Assembly (NCBI GenBank): GCA_016788865.1
Contig: JAEUSB010000033.1
Coordinates: 1 to 64,000 of the forward strand
Direction of reading: 5' to 3'
Length of the DNA: 64,000 nt
From: Leptospirales bacterium
GTDB taxonomy: Bacteria; Spirochaetota; Leptospiria; Leptospirales; Leptonemataceae
This document shows positions 61,316-64,000 of the stretch, in pieces. The position numbers and the translations under genes were made by a program. The notes under the pieces were generated by a model. That model saw only the letters and a program-made list of their open reading frames with translations. It made no database searches and was not told the DNA's origin. How positions within the stretch are numbered: the first letter of the stretch is position 1; every line of letters begins with the position of its first letter.

Positions 61316-62646
61316 ACAGAGTTATCCTGCTCTTATCCCTGGCTTTCACCCAGGCGACTCGGATTCATGCACAACCGGTGGCCGAGTCGACCTTTCGAGA
61401 GATTGTAGCCCGGGTACAGAGTCAGGGGCAGTCCCGAGCAGCGGGCCTTGAGCTGCAAGCGCAGACGATTGCCCGGGAAAGATCTGAGCGACACATTTAC
61501 CCGCGCGTCTATTTGGACGCACGTGCCCTTCAAACAAACGATGCGACGAATGCATTTATGGCCAACCTGGCCCAGCGATCCGCAACCATAGTCGACTTTC
61601 TACCCGACAGACTCAATCGCCCGGGAAGCACAAACCTACAGAAGGCGGCCCTGGGAGTTGACCTTCCCCTGTATGAAGGCGGCGGCAAGTCAGCCATGGC
61701 GAAGGTTCAAAAAAACATAGAGGAGATTCGCAGAGAGGACGTAGCCCTGACTCTGCGGGAAGAATTTGTAACCGTCCTGGGGTTGTACGCAAGCTTGCTC
61801 ACCACGCAGGACTTGAATCCACGACTATTAGCCCTTGAGGCCCAGGCAGATCAGCTGCTGGCACGTTACCAACTCGGCTCCGCTGCCAATCCGGTAGGCT
61901 ATTCCGGACTGCTGGGTCTGCGAGCGCTCAAGAACCGACTGCAATCGCTTCGCCAGACGTTTCAAGCCCAGCACAAAACGGCCCATTACACCCTCCGCGT
62001 TCTGTCCGGCCTGCCTGAATCCTGGAAATACGCAAACGTTTCGCTCGAGAGCCTTTTGCGAGAAGCCTCTCCGGGCTCAATTTCCGCCTCACACAAACTC
62101 CGTTCTTTGCAGGCTGCCGGTAAAACCAAAGAAAGTATGATCGACGTTGAAACAGCTAGATTCTTGCCACGAGCGGGTCTCTTCGCCGAGACAGTTGGAT
62201 CTGCGGGCAAAAGAAGGTCTGCAAGTGCGTATAACGTTGGTTTTTATCTGACAATGAACCTGTTTGCACCGGAAGACTTTGGTGCGCGTTCCCAGGCCAA
62301 ACTTGAAAGCGAGGCCATCAACGGGCGAATTGCTGACCTTCAACGGCGCGAAGAGGCGGAGTATCGCGCACTCCAATCTCACATCGAGGTCACGAAAAGA
62401 AATCTCGCCTTGCTGGACGAAAGCGAAAGACTTCTCGACGAGCAAATCCGCACCGCACGTGAACTTTTCCGAACTGGATCCATTCAATTGGGTCAATTCG
62501 TTGAAATACTGTCGCGCCGGGCAGATCAGGTGGAGCAGCGAGCCACACTCTCGGCTGAACTGACCAGAGCACACGGATCGCTTTATCTGCTCTCAAGCGA
62601 CGAATCCCCCGCAAGAAACGGAGAAAACGATGTTAAAACCAGGTAA
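61312..62646 (+). CDS. TolC-family outer-membrane efflux protein
   Basis: A 444-residue exported protein with signal peptide (VILLLSLAFTQATRIHAQ). It has the duplicated helical hairpin pattern of TolC, with LQKAALGVDLPLYEGGGKSAMAKVQKN and a second half NVGFYLTMNLFAPEDFGARSQAKLESEA, and long coiled helices. It should form the outer-membrane duct of a tripartite efflux pump with the RND protein that follows. It overlaps DUF2892 (ATGA) and the RND gene (17 bases). Confidence 0.9.
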   Translation: MNRVILLLSLAFTQATRIHAQPVAESTFREIVARVQSQGQSRAAGLELQAQTIARERSERHIYPRVYLDARALQTNDATNAFMANLAQRSATIVDFLPDRLNRPGSTNLQKAALGVDLPLYEGGGKSAMAKVQKNIEEIRREDVALTLREEFVTVLGLYASLLTTQDLNPRLLALEAQADQLLARYQLGSAANPVGYSGLLGLRALKNRLQSLRQTFQAQHKTAHYTLRVLSGLPESWKYANVSLESLLREASPGSISASHKLRSLQAAGKTKESMIDVETARFLPRAGLFAETVGSAGKRRSASAYNVGFYLTMNLFAPEDFGARSQAKLESEAINGRIADLQRREEAEYRALQSHIEVTKRNLALLDESERLLDEQIRTARELFRTGSIQLGQFVEILSRRADQVEQRATLSAELTRAHGSLYLLSSDESPARNGENDVKTR

Positions 62647-64000
62647 TCAAGAACAAAAGCCCGGCTTCGCTGGAACGCTGGCAAAAACCTTCATAAACTC
62701 ACATCTGACTCCGGTCATTATTGTATCCGCCATTCTGTTCGGGCTAATCGCAGTTGCTTTGACCCCAAAAGAGGAAGAACCACAAATATCGGTTCCAATG
62801 ATCGACATAGAGATTGGAGCGCCGGGCTTTGGCGCCTCGGAAGTTGAGCGGAAAGTGACCGAGGTCGTCGAACGATCGCTGTGGGGCCTGCAGGGAGTGG
62901 AATACATCTACTCAGCCAGCCGCCCAAATTCGAGCCTGATCGCCGTTCGTTTTAAGGTCAATGAACCAATGGAGCCGTCGCTGCTCAAAGTGCATCACAA
63001 GCTGATGCTTGTAAAACAAGATCTACCCCGCAACACAGCTGAGCCACGAATCAACGCATTCTCCATCGATGATGTTCCCTTTCTTGTTCTTACATTCAGT
63101 TCGGACTCCCGTGATGACTATTCGCTTCGGACGCTCGCAGCACCGCTTGCCCGGCAAATTGCTTCGACCCCCGATCTATCACGCGTCGAAATGCTCGGAG
63201 GCCGGAAGCATGCGATTCGTGTAACAATTGACCCTGCCCGAGCGACTGCAATGGGGATTAACGTTTCCGATGTCAACGCCGCATTGCTGGCAAACGACGT
63301 GGTATGGCCCGTAGGGAAGAACTGGAGTAAGGATAAGGTCCTCGACGTTGAAATGGGCGGTCGACAGACAAATGCAGGCGATGTCCTGGAAACCGCAATT
63401 GGCCAACGCGATGGCAGGGTCGTAAGAATCCGGGATGTTGCCTCCGTCTCAACAGGACCAGAGGAGCGCACGCGGGTTTCAGTTTTGCTCGATCGGACTC
63501 TTCCAGGCGATAGATCCGCCGTTTCCATTGCATTTGCCAAGCGCAAAGGAACCAATGCTGTCCATCTCAGCGAAGCACTACTGGAACGCGCCAGGGAGTT
63601 TTCGCAACAGTTGCCGCCTGACGTTAAGATGTCGGTCATCCGCAACTACGGCGATACTGCCCGTGTAAAGTCAAACGAGCTAATCAAGCATTTGCTCCTT
63701 GCGACGCTGTCCGTCGCCGTGTTGATCGCTGTTGTGATGGGACTCAGAGCATCGCTCGTTGTCGCGATTGCAATACCGGTCACTCTCGCATTGACACTGG
63801 CAGTCTATTACTTCCTGGACTACAGTCTGAATCGCGTCACTCTCTTTGCGCTGATCTTTTCAATTGGTATCCTGGTAGATGACGCAATCGTTGTCGTGGA
63901 AAACGTAGAGAGACACTTGCATACGCGAACGAATCTGGGACTTGTAGAAACAACAATACGGGCTGTCTCAGAAGTAGGCAATCCGACAATCCTTGCAACG
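62630..64000 (+). CDS. RND efflux transporter (AcrB/MexF-type), 3' end outside window
   Basis: The frame from ATG 62630 (GGAG seven bases upstream) is open to the end of the window, giving the first 457 residues of a protein of normally about 1000. Seen are TM1 (LTPVIIVSAILFGLIAVAL), the porter domain (DIEIGAPGFGASEVERKVTEVVE, then GVEYIYSASRPNSSLI), TM2-TM4, and in TM4 SIGILVDDAIVVVENVER with the proton-relay Asp pair. The protein is a proton-driven exporter of the hydrophobe/amphiphile type. The usual membrane-fusion protein gene does not precede it, so it must be downstream or elsewhere. Confidence 0.92.
   Translation, partial: MLKPGNQEQKPGFAGTLAKTFINSHLTPVIIVSAILFGLIAVALTPKEEEPQISVPMIDIEIGAPGFGASEVERKVTEVVERSLWGLQGVEYIYSASRPNSSLIAVRFKVNEPMEPSLLKVHHKLMLVKQDLPRNTAEPRINAFSIDDVPFLVLTFSSDSRDDYSLRTLAAPLARQIASTPDLSRVEMLGGRKHAIRVTIDPARATAMGINVSDVNAALLANDVVWPVGKNWSKDKVLDVEMGGRQTNAGDVLETAIGQRDGRVVRIRDVASVSTGPEERTRVSVLLDRTLPGDRSAVSIAFAKRKGTNAVHLSEALLERAREFSQQLPPDVKMSVIRNYGDTARVKSNELIKHLLLATLSVAVLIAVVMGLRASLVVAIAIPVTLALTLAVYYFLDYSLNRVTLFALIFSIGILVDDAIVVVENVERHLHTRTNLGLVETTIRAVSEVGNPTILAT

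Overview
The window looks like chromosomal DNA of a spirochaete of the order Leptospirales, probably on the Leptonema/Turneriella side because the base composition is moderate (near 50% GC by eye) rather than AT-rich as in pathogenic Leptospira. The pointers are a spirochaete-style FliG, a DUF1554 exported protein (a family best known from Leptospira), lipoproteins with relaxed spirochaetal lipoboxes, bactofilin next to an M23/LysM peptidase, and a large chemotaxis operon. The taxonomic call is inference. Coding density is very high, many neighbouring genes overlap by ATGA or TGATG, and no gene-free stretch reaches 300 bases. I saw no tRNA, rRNA, CRISPR array, prophage or insertion sequence.

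Layout. 1-10.3 kb is signal transduction: the end of a receiver protein, then a minus-strand chemotaxis operon in transcription order STAS-like gene, cheA, cheW, MCP, cheB, cheR, cheY, preceded by a 20-bp tandem repeat. A second minus-strand cluster follows (lone receiver, REC-HisKA_3 kinase, NarL-type regulator) with a divergent lone HPt gene. 10.3-24.2 kb holds exported and membrane proteins of unknown role, a disulfide-rich secreted hydrolase, a thioesterase, fliG, a PrsW protease, a tandem pair of paralogous unknown proteins, an OmpA/propeller protein, and an MFS transporter overlapping a PilZ-patatin fusion gene.

24.2-33.6 kb is minus-strand: MoxR ATPase, DUF58 protein, a TgpA-like transglutaminase and a beta-propeller lipoprotein in one operon, then L31, Rho, M23/LysM peptidase and bactofilin. 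33.7-46.4 kb holds the DUF1554 protein, a periplasmic repeat protein, DUF423, and a tight plus-strand run M16 peptidase / Sua5 / HemF / PPP-type phosphatase / exported protein. It ends with mutS-trpF facing pgeF and an SspB-like gene. 46.4-55.2 kb is mixed metabolism and membrane functions (GT-C-like protein, transglutaminase, DUF1569, leuB coupled to a receiver gene, MFS, dgt). 55.2-59.7 kb is a GldA-GldF-GldG-DUF4340 ABC operon. 60.1-64 kb has an ArsR/SRPBCC pair and, after an operator-like repeat, a DUF2892-TolC-RND efflux operon that runs off the window.

The most interesting items are: a 9-mer (CGCCTAACG) present eight times against about 0.5 expected; the PilZ-patatin fusion, which suggests a c-di-GMP-controlled lipase; a CheA with a second CheW-like domain, encoded behind a STAS protein that lacks the usual phospho-serine; the recent tandem pair of unknown proteins; and a pair of divergent start codons that overlap. 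No large multi-gene system that is clearly undescribed was found.
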